Shown here piece by piece: positions 17,263-26,082 of a DNA stretch of 64,000 nucleotides. The position numbers and the translations under genes were made by a program. Source of the stretch: DASQFI01 sp035633215 (GTDB lineage: Bacteria; Acidobacteriota; Vicinamibacteria; Vicinamibacterales; SCN-69-37); the NCBI GenBank assembly GCA_035633215.1, contig DASQFI010000062.1, forward strand, positions 186,001-250,000. The letters are read 5' to 3'. Each line of letters opens with the position of its first letter. The first letter of the stretch is position 1. Below the pieces are notes generated by a model. The model saw only the letters and a list, made by a program, of their open reading frames with translations, was not told where the DNA came from and searched no databases.

Positions 17263-17500
17263 GAACCGAAGCCGAGGTCACGGGCGTGAGTGACTGCGGC
17301 GATCTGATTCCTCGCCGTGCGCGCAGTCGTCCGTCGCTGGCGGGTCGCCCGACCGCCGGCCTCGCGCTCTCGACCGAGCGACGGTCTCTTATTCATGAAC
17401 CACGCCACATTCGCGTCCGCATTCACGCGGCGTTTCGCGCAGCACGTTGCAGAAACTGCTGATTGTGATCAGGCGGGAGTACGCGGTTTTCTCGCGACGT

Positions 17501-17574
17501 GAAGGAAATGAAGGCGTGAAGACCATGAAGACAAGCGCCTTCACGGTCTTCACCCCTTCACCTTCTTCATGTCC
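17501..17574. repeat. GTGAAGGG/CTTCATG inverted repeat
   Basis: GAAGG/ATGAAG words on the left (17501-17532) pair with CGCCTTCACGGTCTTCA-like sequence on the right (17536-17574). The tract lies upstream of the secreted protein gene at 17753; 17575-17752 shows no other recognisable feature. Confidence 0.7.
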
Positions 17575-17752
17575 CGGGTACAATCGGCGCATGATGTCCC
17601 TGTTTCGGACGGGGCCGCTCAACGCGTCGCCGAGCCGCGCCATCAGCCCGCATAATGGCGATCGTGGGGTCCCTTCTGACGCGATTCGGGTGGGTCGAAG
17701 CGGGCCGCCGGTCCGTGCAGGATCCCCCGCTGGTCCTCGATGGGGGCGGACG

Positions 17753-18592
17753 ATGAGAGCCGTGCGCATGGCGATCGGATCGCTCCTCGCGCTTGCGGTC
17801 ACCGTGGCGGTGTCCAGCGGTCAACAGAAAGTGGACGTCTCCACGAGGGCCGTGATCGCCGCCGCCACGAAGTACGTCGTCGATTACGAAGCCAAGTTCA
17901 AGTTCGTGATTGCCGACGAGACGTACGCGCAAGCCACATTCGACAACGAACGCCGGGAAACCGGCCGACGATCGATCAAAGGCGAGCTGTTCCTGACGTT
18001 CATTCCGGCGGATGCCGCCTGGCTGGCCGTCCATGATTTCACCGAAGTGGACGGGCAGCCCGTTGCCGATCGCGAAGATCTCCGGGCGCTCTTGCAGAAA
18101 GGCGAAACCAACTCAGTCGTGCGGAGCGTGCTCACGCGCAATTCACGCTTCAATCTGGGCAGCATCGTCCGCAACTTCAACGAGCCCACCCTCGCACTCC
18201 TGATTCTCGAACCGAAGCGCGTGAGAGGGTTCGCGTTCGATCGGCAGGAGATCTTGCAGAGTGCGGGCCGGACCAAGGTCCGGTTGTCGTTCCGCGAGCG
18301 GGACCGTCCGACGCTTGTGCGCGACGCGAACGGCAGGCCGGTGTATGCCAGGGGTGAGCTCACGATCGACGCTGAGAGCGGCCGCGTCGAGCACACCGTC
18401 ATCGAGCTCGTCGATGGCCCCATCCTGGCCAGACTGACGACGACGTACGCGTTCGACGAGAAAGTGGAAATGTGGGTGCCCGTCGCGTTCGCCGAACGCT
18501 ATGAGCGTACCAAAGGGGATCGCGAGGTGATCCTCTGCGACGCGGACTACACGAACTACCGGCGGTTCGAAGTTACCGCACGCATAAAGTAG
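17753..18592 (+). CDS. Secreted protein of unknown function
   Basis: ATG 17753 gives 279 residues with a signal peptide (MRAVRMAIGSLLALAVTVAVSSG). I do not recognise an enzyme motif. The body (YEAKFKFVIADETYAQ, GELFLTFIPADAAWLAVHDFTEVDGQPV, RGELTIDAESGRVEHTVIEL, EMWVPVAFAERY) looks like beta-strand-rich, lipid-binding LolA-like folds seen in many Acidobacteria secreted proteins, but this is only a resemblance. The frame extends upstream to 17447, but that part is repeat DNA, so the internal ATG with signal sequence is preferred. Confidence 0.75.
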   Translation: MRAVRMAIGSLLALAVTVAVSSGQQKVDVSTRAVIAAATKYVVDYEAKFKFVIADETYAQATFDNERRETGRRSIKGELFLTFIPADAAWLAVHDFTEVDGQPVADREDLRALLQKGETNSVVRSVLTRNSRFNLGSIVRNFNEPTLALLILEPKRVRGFAFDRQEILQSAGRTKVRLSFRERDRPTLVRDANGRPVYARGELTIDAESGRVEHTVIELVDGPILARLTTTYAFDEKVEMWVPVAFAERYERTKGDREVILCDADYTNYRRFEVTARIK

Positions 18593-18597
18593 GGCTC

Positions 18598-19788
18598 TCA
18601 CGCGTGCGTGAGCAGCCGCCAGATCGACCGCGCGGAAAAAATTCGATTCGGCAGATCGCGCTCGTTGATGATGCCGGTCAGCCGTTCGTGGACCCACTGG
18701 CTCTTGTTGGCGCGGCGCGCGACGTAGTCGGCCACGAGCGGCCGGGCGACCCACCTTTCCGCGGTGGTGTACGCGGCGAAGCGCGCGCCATACCGCTGCG
18801 TCATCACCTGCGCGTAGTCGGGTCCCACCGACGAGAGATCGTCGCGCGTCGAGGCAAGATCGGCGACGAGCATCGAGCTCTCCATCGCCTTGCCGATCCC
18901 TTCGCCCGTCACGGCATAGGTGGTGCCGCCGGCCTCTCCCACGACCGCCAGACCGGGACGGCCCAGTTGCGAGCCGGTGAGTCCGGTCCGCAACGGCGCG
19001 CCGCGTTGGCGCTCGACGGCCTGCATCGGACCGAGCATGGACCCGAGCCGGCCCTTGCCGGCGAGCAGCGCGTCGAGTCGCGCGCGCAGGTTGATCCCTT
19101 GCGATCGCAGGCCCTCTCCCGACAGAGCGCCGACACCCACGTTCATGAGGCCGTCGGGCGCCGGAAACGCCCAGGCGTACCCGGGCAGCAGATCGCGCTC
19201 GAGCGAGATGATCAGATCGGTCAGATCCGCGCCGTTGGCGAGTCGCGCGTACGTCCGCACCGCCAATCCCGACGGTGATACCCGCGCACGTTCGTCGAAT
19301 TTCCTGAGCACGCCGCCCTCGGCGCCGGTGGCGAGCACCGTGAGCGGCGCCCGGAGCTGGACCACCGAATGCGAGACCGGCCGCCGCGCCTGGACGCCGA
19401 ACACGCGATCGCCGTCACGCGCCGGGCCGTCCACGATGAGCTGCTGGAATTGCGCCCCTGCGGCCACGGCGTGCTCGAAGAGCACCTGATCGAAGCGCCG
19501 CCGCGGCAGCACGAGGAACGTCGATTGAAACCGGACCTCGACGCCGCCCGGAGAAATGGTCAGCAGCCGGCTCGACCGATACGCGGCGCTTCGCACCAGC
19601 TCGTCGAGGCCGAGCGTCCGCAGGACTGCGAGCGCGTCGGCAATCAGTCCATCGCCGCACGTCTTGTCGCGCGGAAACGCGGCGCGATCGCACAGCAGCA
19701 CGCGCCGGCCCGCCTGCGCGAGCCGCAGCGCCGCCACCGAGCCGGCCGGACCCGCCCCGACGACGATGACGTCAAAGTCATCAGACAT
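18598..19788 (-). CDS. Geranylgeranyl-reductase-family FAD oxidoreductase
   Basis: A 396-residue flavoprotein. The N-terminal dinucleotide fold is DVIVVGAGPAGSVAALRLA, followed by FPRDKTCGDGLIADAL, the PxxxxCGxG signature of the geranylgeranyl reductase family. VVGEAGGTTYAVTGEGIGKAMESSMLVADLA is the second FAD-binding segment. Members saturate isoprenoid chains of lipids, quinones or archaeal-type membranes, or act as other FAD monooxygenase-like enzymes. In this setting reduction of a menaquinone or lipid side chain is possible but not shown. It lies downstream of the ABC exporter genes on the same strand but is separated by a long palindromic repeat. Confidence 0.88.
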   Translation of the reverse strand: MSDDFDVIVVGAGPAGSVAALRLAQAGRRVLLCDRAAFPRDKTCGDGLIADALAVLRTLGLDELVRSAAYRSSRLLTISPGGVEVRFQSTFLVLPRRRFDQVLFEHAVAAGAQFQQLIVDGPARDGDRVFGVQARRPVSHSVVQLRAPLTVLATGAEGGVLRKFDERARVSPSGLAVRTYARLANGADLTDLIISLERDLLPGYAWAFPAPDGLMNVGVGALSGEGLRSQGINLRARLDALLAGKGRLGSMLGPMQAVERQRGAPLRTGLTGSQLGRPGLAVVGEAGGTTYAVTGEGIGKAMESSMLVADLASTRDDLSSVGPDYAQVMTQRYGARFAAYTTAERWVARPLVADYVARRANKSQWVHERLTGIINERDLPNRIFSARSIWRLLTHA

Positions 19789-19818
19789 TTTCTTCTGACG
19801 AAAAACGAACTAACGCTG

Positions 19819-19931
19819 GTCGGTACGACGGGTACGTCAGGTCCCAGGAATGAACTGACGCTGGTCGTCTTTTTGTTGAAGCGGATGACATGTATCAGGT
19901 TCCTTGGACCCGCCGTACCTGTCGTACCGAC
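19819..19931. repeat. GTCGGTACGACGGGTACG inverted repeat, copy 1
   Basis: Arms at 19819-19850 and 19900-19931 are reverse complements with few mismatches and are separated by about 49 bases. The element lies between the stop of the permease gene (19953-19955) and the start of the flavoprotein gene. Related elements occur at 36604-36635 and 41864-42099. Confidence 0.85.
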
Positions 19932-19952
19932 GAGCGCTTTTCACTCACGCTC

Positions 19953-21245
19953 TTACGCTCTGATCCACCTCAACAGCTCCGGCAGATTCGGCGCCTTCCC
20001 TTGCATCAGGATCCCGATACGGAAGATGCGCGACGCCGCCCAGACCACTCCGACGGTGGTCGCCAGCAGCAAGATCAGTGAGAGCACCACCTGCCAGGCC
20101 GGCGGGCTCGGCGTCATCGACATCCGCAGCATCATCGTGAACGGCGTCATCGTCGGAATGAATGACATCGCGACGGCGAGGTCCGAATCGGGCGCGCGCA
20201 TGACGACGAACGATCCAATGTAGGCGAGGACGACGAGAATCATCGCCGGCTGCAACAGGCTCTGGGCGTCGCGCAGATCGGAACAGGCCGAGCCGAGCGC
20301 CAGGAAGAGCGAGCCATACGTCAGCGCGGCGCAGATCAGAAAAAGCAGGAACCAGGCGAGCAACGGCAGGCTGATGAGATCGGTCCGGCCAAACTGCAGC
20401 ACCATGTAAATGGCGCCGAGGAAGTAGATCAGCGCGAGCACGAGCGACACCGCCCCGACGCCGAGCAGCTTTCCCATCAGCAATTGGAATGGCGTCAGCG
20501 ATCCGAGCAGGACCTCGTTGATCTTGCTCATCTTCTCTTCGATGATCGCGTTCAGCAGGTGCTGCGCGCTCGTCATCACCGCGAGGAACATCAGCGTCAG
20601 CAGAAAAACGGGGACACCGTACCGCTTCAGATCGTCGGTTTCGGCCGCGGCTGCCACGGCGCCCTCTGCGCTCCGTTCGACCAGACCGAAGGTCTCGAGC
20701 TCGGCGGGTCTCGTGAGATTCGTCACGACCTTCTGGTCGATGCCCGCCTTCTCGAAGCGCCGTTTCGTGATCTCGACGTTGAGCGTCTCGCCAACCCAGG
20801 TCGGGAGGCGGCTGTACGACGTGTTCTGCGTGAAGTACTTGATCGTCTCGCGACCGCCAGGCTCGAAAATGCCGGCCGGGATCTCGACGACGGCGAACAG
20901 TTCCTTCTGCCGCATCTTGTTCGATAGATCGACCTTCACGTCGTCCAGCGACTCGCCGTTCAGGTCGCGCCGGCTCGGCAGGAAGTGCGGGCCGCTGCGC
21001 TCCTCTCCGAGGCCGGCCTCCCGGTTGAACTCCCCGGCGGCCTCCGCGAGCACGTCATACAGGACGCCCGTGCCGTCGATGACGACGAACCGCCGGTCTT
21101 CCAGATCCGCATGCCGCTGCGCGTACTCCATGAACAGAAAGAAGACACCCATGAGTGCCGGCATCATGAAGATGCCGAAGATGAACGCTTTCGAGCGAAT
21201 CAGCGTCAGGAACTCGGACTCGGCGACCGTGAGGATGCGGGACAC
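19953..21245 (-). CDS. ABC-2 type (NatB-like) exporter permease
   Basis: A 430-residue permease. It begins with ILTVAESEFLTLIRSKAFIFGIFMMPAL (first membrane helix), has a large extracytoplasmic loop of about 180 residues, then five or more helices (YGVPVFLLTLMFLAVMTSA, LLGVGAVSLVLALIYFLGAI, LLAWFLLFLICAALTYGSLF). EEKMSKINEVLLGSLTPFQLLMGKLLG is the characteristic NatB cytoplasmic motif. Members export sodium or unknown substrates with a NatA-type ATPase. The ATPase upstream (21317-22000) appears internally deleted, so this permease may lack its motor unless another ATPase serves it. Confidence 0.9.
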   Translation of the reverse strand: MSRILTVAESEFLTLIRSKAFIFGIFMMPALMGVFFLFMEYAQRHADLEDRRFVVIDGTGVLYDVLAEAAGEFNREAGLGEERSGPHFLPSRRDLNGESLDDVKVDLSNKMRQKELFAVVEIPAGIFEPGGRETIKYFTQNTSYSRLPTWVGETLNVEITKRRFEKAGIDQKVVTNLTRPAELETFGLVERSAEGAVAAAAETDDLKRYGVPVFLLTLMFLAVMTSAQHLLNAIIEEKMSKINEVLLGSLTPFQLLMGKLLGVGAVSLVLALIYFLGAIYMVLQFGRTDLISLPLLAWFLLFLICAALTYGSLFLALGSACSDLRDAQSLLQPAMILVVLAYIGSFVVMRAPDSDLAVAMSFIPTMTPFTMMLRMSMTPSPPAWQVVLSLILLLATTVGVVWAASRIFRIGILMQGKAPNLPELLRWIRA

Positions 21246-21258
21246 CGGCGTGAGTTTA

Positions 21259-21311
21259 GACCTCGGGTTTCTTTTTTGCGCGATTCACGAAGAAAAAAGA
21301 ACCCCGAGGTC
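21259..21311. repeat. GACCTCGGGTTTC hairpin, copy 1
   Basis: Near-perfect arms at about 21259-21278 and 21292-21311 (one mismatch) flank a short loop. The hairpin sits between two minus-strand genes that would otherwise be one transcript. The same outer sequence occurs in the hairpin inside the reading frame at 42981-43027. Confidence 0.85.
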
Positions 21312-21316
21312 CTTGC

Positions 21317-22000
21317 CTACCCCGCTCCCGAGATTCTGACAAAGATGTCGTGGAGCGACGGCTTGGTGATCTCGAAGTGCCGGACCTCGGTCCGGGTCAC
21401 GAGCTCCTGCAGGAATGCCTGGGGACTGCCCTTCACACGCACGTCCTGATAGTTGCCGTGATCGTCGATCGACTCGATTTCGGTCAGGCCGTCGAGCGCG
21501 GCGACCGTGCCCGTGATGCGCAGCCGGATCGTGTCGTGCCCGTACCGCGCCTGGATGTCGTCGAGCGTCCCGTCCAGGACCTTATGTCCCTTGAAAATCA
21601 TGAAGATACGGTCACAGAGGCGCTCGGCTGTCGACATGTCGTGGGTGGAAAAGACGATGGTCGTGCCCTGCCTCCTGAGCTCCAGTACCGCATCTCGGAG
21701 CGACCTGGCGTTCACGGGATCCAGTCCCGAGAAGGGCATTTTCTTGTAGAGGCCTCTTTCTTCGGGCAAATACCCTATCTGGTCTCGTGCCGCGCCCGCG
21801 CTGCGCTGCCCGAGCACGGCGATCTCCCCCGAGTCGGGCAGGATGATCTTCATGATCATCCTGATGGTCGTCGTCTTTCCGGACCCATTCGGACCGATGA
21901 ACCCGTAGATCGAACCTTCGGGAACTTCGAGCGACAGGTCATTGACGGCAACGACGGAGCCGAACTGCTTGGTGACCCGGCGGATTTCAATCGCATTCAT
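21317..22000 (-). pseudogene. NatA-like ABC ATPase with internal deletion
   Basis: A 227-residue product in which the N- and C-terminal parts are well conserved but the middle is missing. Walker A is at residues 36-44 (GPNGSGKTT), followed by GYLPEERGLYKKM up to Met88. The next residues are PFSGLDPVNA (D-loop 91-94) and the H-loop His120 in STHDM. In intact homologues about 70-80 residues lie between these points, including the ABC signature (LSKGMQQK-like) and Walker B (LLILDEP). Both are absent here and the frame is kept. ATP hydrolysis should be lost. Either this is a real in-frame deletion or an assembly error at 21734-21739. Length, neighbours and strand otherwise fit an operon with the permease. 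Confidence 0.8.
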
Positions 22001-22026
22001 GGGCCGCGGCGGTCATTTGACAGGAT

Positions 22027-22042
22027 TGTGAAAGATTTCACA
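22027..22042. promoter_or_regulatory. CRP/FNR-type operator TGTGA-N6-TCACA
   Basis: TGTGAAAGATTTCACA is a perfect match to the CRP-family half-site arrangement. On the minus strand it directly follows a TATAAT hexamer (plus-strand ATTATA at 22043-22048), 27 bp before the ABC ATPase start, a position that suits repression there. It also lies 154 bp upstream of actA, so it could act on the respiratory operon. No CRP-family gene is in the window. Confidence 0.55.
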
Positions 22043-22103
22043 TTATATAGGCGCCCGAAGCGCCGCGCCGGGTCAGTCGCCCGCCTGACGCGCGTTCGCA
22101 CGC

Positions 22104-22145
22104 CCTCGGAAGTCTTGTTCCGATTTTGGAAAAAGACTCCCGAGG
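22104..22145. repeat. CCTCGG(G/A)AGTCTT hairpin, copy 2 of GACCTCGGG family
   Basis: Arms 22104-22116 and 22133-22145 match at 12 of 13 positions. The CCGAGGTC end is shared with the hairpins at 21259 and 42981. It lies in the actA upstream region, 50 bp before the start. Confidence 0.65.
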
Positions 22146-22195
22146 TCCAAGTCTCCGACGATCCCATGTAGGCTAGGGGCGCTTCGCTGGGTCGT

Positions 22196-22894
22196 ATGAG
22201 CCAGATTTTCCCCCGCAGTGCCAACGCACTCGCCCGGGCAAGCCTCGCGGGCGTGCTCAGTCTCATCGCCGTCCTCGGCTGGGTCGTGTTCACCCTGATG
22301 CGATCGTCGTGGGTGACCAAACAGCACGAGTTTGTCGAACAGCCCGTGCAGTTCAGCCATGCCCATCATGTCGGCGGCGTCGGCCTCGACTGCAGGTACT
22401 GCCACACGTCGGTCGAGAAGTCCGCGTTTGCCGGCATCCCGCCGACCAAGACCTGCATGAACTGTCATTCGCAGCTCTGGACGAACGCCCCGATTCTCGA
22501 GCCCGTCCGCGCCAGTTTCCGGAACGACACGCCGCTCAGCTGGACGCGGGTCCACGACCTGCCGGACTTCGTGTACTTCAACCACCAGATTCACGTCCGG
22601 CAAGGCGTGGGCTGCGTGACCTGCCACGGCAACGTGGACAAGATGCCGCTGATGTATCAGGCGGCGCCGCTGCTGATGGAGTGGTGTCTCGACTGCCACC
22701 GCGCGCCCGAAAAATACCTGCGGCCGCGCGAGCAGGTCTTCAACATGGCGTACCAGCCGCCGGGCGGCGACAGGCCAGTGGAATACGGCGGAGAGTCGTA
22801 CGCGGACCAGCTCGCGCTGGGGCTCCGGCTGAAGAGGGACTACAACATCTCCAGCCTCGAGCACATGACGTCGTGTTCAGTCTGTCACCGGTGA
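22196..22894 (+). CDS. actA: Alternative complex III subunit A, pentahaem cytochrome c
   Basis: A 232-residue membrane-anchored cytochrome. One N-terminal helix (AGVLSLIAVLGWVVFTLM) is followed by five CxxCH haem sites: CRYCH, CMNCH, CVTCH, CLDCH and CSVCH. This is the pentahaem ActA of alternative complex III, which passes electrons from the quinol-oxidising core to downstream cytochrome carriers on the periplasmic side. The C-terminal CSVCHR is at the very end. It is the first gene of an uninterrupted act-cta operon. Confidence 0.96.
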   Translation: MSQIFPRSANALARASLAGVLSLIAVLGWVVFTLMRSSWVTKQHEFVEQPVQFSHAHHVGGVGLDCRYCHTSVEKSAFAGIPPTKTCMNCHSQLWTNAPILEPVRASFRNDTPLSWTRVHDLPDFVYFNHQIHVRQGVGCVTCHGNVDKMPLMYQAAPLLMEWCLDCHRAPEKYLRPREQVFNMAYQPPGGDRPVEYGGESYADQLALGLRLKRDYNISSLEHMTSCSVCHR

Positions 22895-22932
22895 AATCCG
22901 GATGTGCTGATGGGAATGGTGGGCAAACTTTC

Positions 22933-25900
22933 ATGACGCTCGCTGACATTCGGACGCGACTCGCCAGCCTCGAAGGCCGCGCCTACTGGCGCAGCCTCGA
23001 GGAGCTGTCGGACACTCCCGAGTTCCGGGAATACCTGCATCGCGAGTTTCCCGCGCAGGCCTCGGAGTTCAACGATCCGGCCGGCCGCCGCGAGTTTCTG
23101 AAGCTGATGGGCGCCTCGCTCGCGCTCGCCGGCGTGAGCGCGTGCACGCGCCAGCCGGAAGAGAAGATCATTCCGTACGTCCGGCAGCCTGAAGAGATCA
23201 TTCCGGGCCGCCCGCTCTTCTACGCGACGGCGATGCCGCTCGGCGGCTACGCGTTCCCGCTGCTCGCCGAGAACCACATGGGCCGCCCGACGAAGCTCGA
23301 GGGCAACCCGGAGCATCCGGCAAGCCTCGGCGGCACCGACCTCTTCAGCCAGACCTCCGTGCTCACGCTCTACGACCCCGATCGGTCGCGCACGGTCGTC
23401 GGCGACGGCGAGGTTCGGACGTGGGGCACGTTCGTCAACGTGCTGCAGGCGGCGACGATGTCGCGCCGCCCGATCAAGGGTCAGGGGCTTCGGCTGCTCA
23501 CCGGGCCCGTGACGTCGCCCTCGCTCATCGACCAGATCGAGAAGCTGCTGTCCGGCATGCCGGAAGCGAAATGGCACCAGTGGGACGCGGTATTCGGCGC
23601 GCGCCAGGGCGGCGCGCCCGCCGCGTTGCCGATCTGTCGCTTCGACAAGGCCGACGTCGTGGTGGCGCTCGACGCCGACTTCCTGGGCACCGGGCCCGGC
23701 ATGGTGCGGTACAACAAGGACTTTGCGTCTCGACGCCGGATCACGACGCCCGAAACCGAGCTCAACCGCCTGTACGTCGTCGAGCCTGTCACGACCATCA
23801 CGGGCGCGAAGGCCGACCATCGGCTCGCGATGAAAGCGCGGGACGTCCATGGATTCGCGGCGGCGCTCGCTTCCGCCATCGGCGTGGCCGGACTCCCCGC
23901 CTCGACCGCGGCCGCGCAAGTCGCACCGTGGCTGACGGCCGTCGCCGCCGACCTCAACAAGCATCGCGGCCGCTCGCTGGTCGTCGCGGGTGACACCCAG
24001 CCGGCCGCCGTGCACGCGCTCGCGCGCGCGATGAACGAAGCGCTCGGCAACGTCGGCGCGACGGTGACCTATCACGCGCCGATCGCCGCCTCGCCGGCCG
24101 ACGGCACGGCCTCGATCTCCGAGCTCGTCGCCGACATGCAGGCCGGCCGCGTGGACGTGCTCGTGATCTTCGGCGGCAACCCGGTCTTCACGGCGCCGGC
24201 CGATCTGAATTTCGCCGAAGCATTGAAAAAGGTCACGGTCCGCGTGCACCTGGACCTTTACCACGACGAGACCGCCGAGCTCTGTCAGTGGCACGTGCCC
24301 GAGGCGCACTTCCTCGAGTCGTGGGGCGACGCGCGCGCGTTCGACGGCACCGTGTCGCTGATTCAGCCGCTCATCTCGCCGCTCTACGACGGACGCACGG
24401 CGCTCGAGCTCCTGGCCGTGATGAACGGCATGGTCGAATCGAGCGCGATGGATCTCGTCAAGGACTACTGGACGCGCGCGTTCGCGGGCCAGACGAGTAC
24501 GGTCTGGTCGCTGCGTTCGGCTGACGGCGCGCCGTACGCGAGCCCCGAGGCGTTCTGGCGGCACGCGCTGCATGACGGATTCGTGCCGAGCACAAGCGCG
24601 ATCGCGCCGCCGGCCGCCGGACACGCCGCGGCGGCCCCGGCCAGGACGCCATCCAGCCCGACCGCGGCCGCGGCGGCGACCGCCGCCCCTGGCGCGGGCG
24701 CGACCGCCGGGCGCGCGGGCGGCGCGCCGGCAACCCCGCCTGCGGCGGCCGGATTGGCGGCACCAGCCCCCGCCGCGCAGACGGGCATGGAAATCATCTT
24801 CCGGCCCGATCCCAACATCCTCGACGGCCGCTTCGCCAACAACGGCTGGCTGCAGGAGCTGCCGAAGCCGCTGTCGAAGGTCACGTGGGACAACGTCGCC
24901 TACATCAGCCCGAAGACCGCGGAATTCTTCAGCATTCCGATCGCGCGCGTCGGCAACGGCGCCAACGACGTGATCGAGATCAGATATCAGGGGCGCACCG
25001 CGCGCATGCCTGTCTGGGTCCTCCCGGGAACGGCCGACGACGTCGTCGTCGTGCATTTCGGGTACGGACGCCGGCGCGCGGGCCGCGTGGGCACGGGGAT
25101 CGGCGTGGACACGTTCGGCCTGCGCACGTCCAAGGCGCCCTGGTTCGACGGCGGCGCCGAAATCGTGAGGACGGGCGAGTCGTACCTGATCGCCTCGACG
25201 CAGAACCACTTCGCGATGGAAGGCCGGCATCCGGTGCGCGCGGTCGATGCGGCCGAGTACCGGAAAGATCCGAAAGTCGTGGCGGCGCTCGGCCACGAAG
25301 CGCCGCCGAAGACCATGACGCTCTACCCCGTGTTCGAGTACACGGGCCACAAGTGGGGCATGTCGATCGATCTCAATTCGTGCACGGGCTGCGGCGTGTG
25401 CGTCGCGGCCTGCGTCGCGGAGAACAACATCGCGGTCGTCGGCAAGGATCAGGTCAGTCGCAGCCGCGAGATGCACTGGCTGCGCGTGGACACCTATTTC
25501 GAAGGCGATCCGGCGGCGCCGGCCGCCACCCATCATCAGCCCGTGCCGTGCCAGCAGTGCGAGACCGCGCCGTGCGAGGTGGTCTGCCCGGTGGCGGCGA
25601 CCGTTCACAACGACGAAGGCCTGAACGACATGGTCTACAACCGTTGTGTCGGCACGCGATACTGCTCGAACAACTGTCCGTACAAAGTGCGGCGGTTCAA
25701 CTTCCTGCTCTACTCGGACTTCCACACGCCAGAGCTGATGGCGCAGCGCAATCCCGACGTCACGATTCGAAGCCGCGGCGTCATGGAGAAGTGCACGTAT
25801 TGCGTGCAGCGAATCAATGAAGCGCGCATCGACGCGAAGACCACGGGGGATCCGATCAAGGACGGCGTCATCAAGACCGCCTGCGAGCAGGCGTGCCCGG

Positions 25901-26058
25901 CCGACGCGATCGTCTTCGGCAACTTGAACGACCCGGAGAGCCGCGTGGTCAAGCTGAAGCAGCAGGAGCGGAACTACGGCCTGCTCGAGGATCTGAATAC
26001 GCGGCCGCGGACGACGTATCTCGCGGTGGTGAAGAATCCGAACCCGGAAGTGAAGTAA
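22933..26058 (+). CDS. actB: Alternative complex III subunit B, molybdopterin-fold/Fe-S protein
   Basis: 1041 residues from ATG 22933. The N-terminus has a twin-arginine sequence at 52-53 (RREFLKLMGASLALAGVSAC) for folded export. A molybdopterin-oxidoreductase-like domain follows (to about residue 790); ACIII members are not expected to bind the cofactor. The C-terminal ferredoxin-like domain carries cysteine clusters starting at C817 (CTGCGVCVAAC), then CQQCETAPCEVVCP, CVGTRYCSNNCP and CTYC (954)...CEQACP for several Fe-S clusters. An Ala/Pro-rich insertion at about 557-618 is unusual and looks like a flexible linker at the surface. The reading frame is open far upstream but that overlaps actA. 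Confidence 0.95.
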   Translation: MTLADIRTRLASLEGRAYWRSLEELSDTPEFREYLHREFPAQASEFNDPAGRREFLKLMGASLALAGVSACTRQPEEKIIPYVRQPEEIIPGRPLFYATAMPLGGYAFPLLAENHMGRPTKLEGNPEHPASLGGTDLFSQTSVLTLYDPDRSRTVVGDGEVRTWGTFVNVLQAATMSRRPIKGQGLRLLTGPVTSPSLIDQIEKLLSGMPEAKWHQWDAVFGARQGGAPAALPICRFDKADVVVALDADFLGTGPGMVRYNKDFASRRRITTPETELNRLYVVEPVTTITGAKADHRLAMKARDVHGFAAALASAIGVAGLPASTAAAQVAPWLTAVAADLNKHRGRSLVVAGDTQPAAVHALARAMNEALGNVGATVTYHAPIAASPADGTASISELVADMQAGRVDVLVIFGGNPVFTAPADLNFAEALKKVTVRVHLDLYHDETAELCQWHVPEAHFLESWGDARAFDGTVSLIQPLISPLYDGRTALELLAVMNGMVESSAMDLVKDYWTRAFAGQTSTVWSLRSADGAPYASPEAFWRHALHDGFVPSTSAIAPPAAGHAAAAPARTPSSPTAAAAATAAPGAGATAGRAGGAPATPPAAAGLAAPAPAAQTGMEIIFRPDPNILDGRFANNGWLQELPKPLSKVTWDNVAYISPKTAEFFSIPIARVGNGANDVIEIRYQGRTARMPVWVLPGTADDVVVVHFGYGRRRAGRVGTGIGVDTFGLRTSKAPWFDGGAEIVRTGESYLIASTQNHFAMEGRHPVRAVDAAEYRKDPKVVAALGHEAPPKTMTLYPVFEYTGHKWGMSIDLNSCTGCGVCVAACVAENNIAVVGKDQVSRSREMHWLRVDTYFEGDPAAPAATHHQPVPCQQCETAPCEVVCPVAATVHNDEGLNDMVYNRCVGTRYCSNNCPYKVRRFNFLLYSDFHTPELMAQRNPDVTIRSRGVMEKCTYCVQRINEARIDAKTTGDPIKDGVIKTACEQACPADAIVFGNLNDPESRVVKLKQQERNYGLLEDLNTRPRTTYLAVVKNPNPEVK

Positions 26059-26082
26059 CGCACGTTGCGTTTGTGAGGCTCA

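Noticed and set aside
17229..17426. 65-residue minus-strand frame upstream of the rhodanese gene
   Set aside because: No signal, no motif and Arg-rich composition; likely a chance frame.
22885..25725. 946-residue minus-strand open frame opposite actB
   Set aside because: Arg/His-rich antisense product with no motif; actB explains the region completely.
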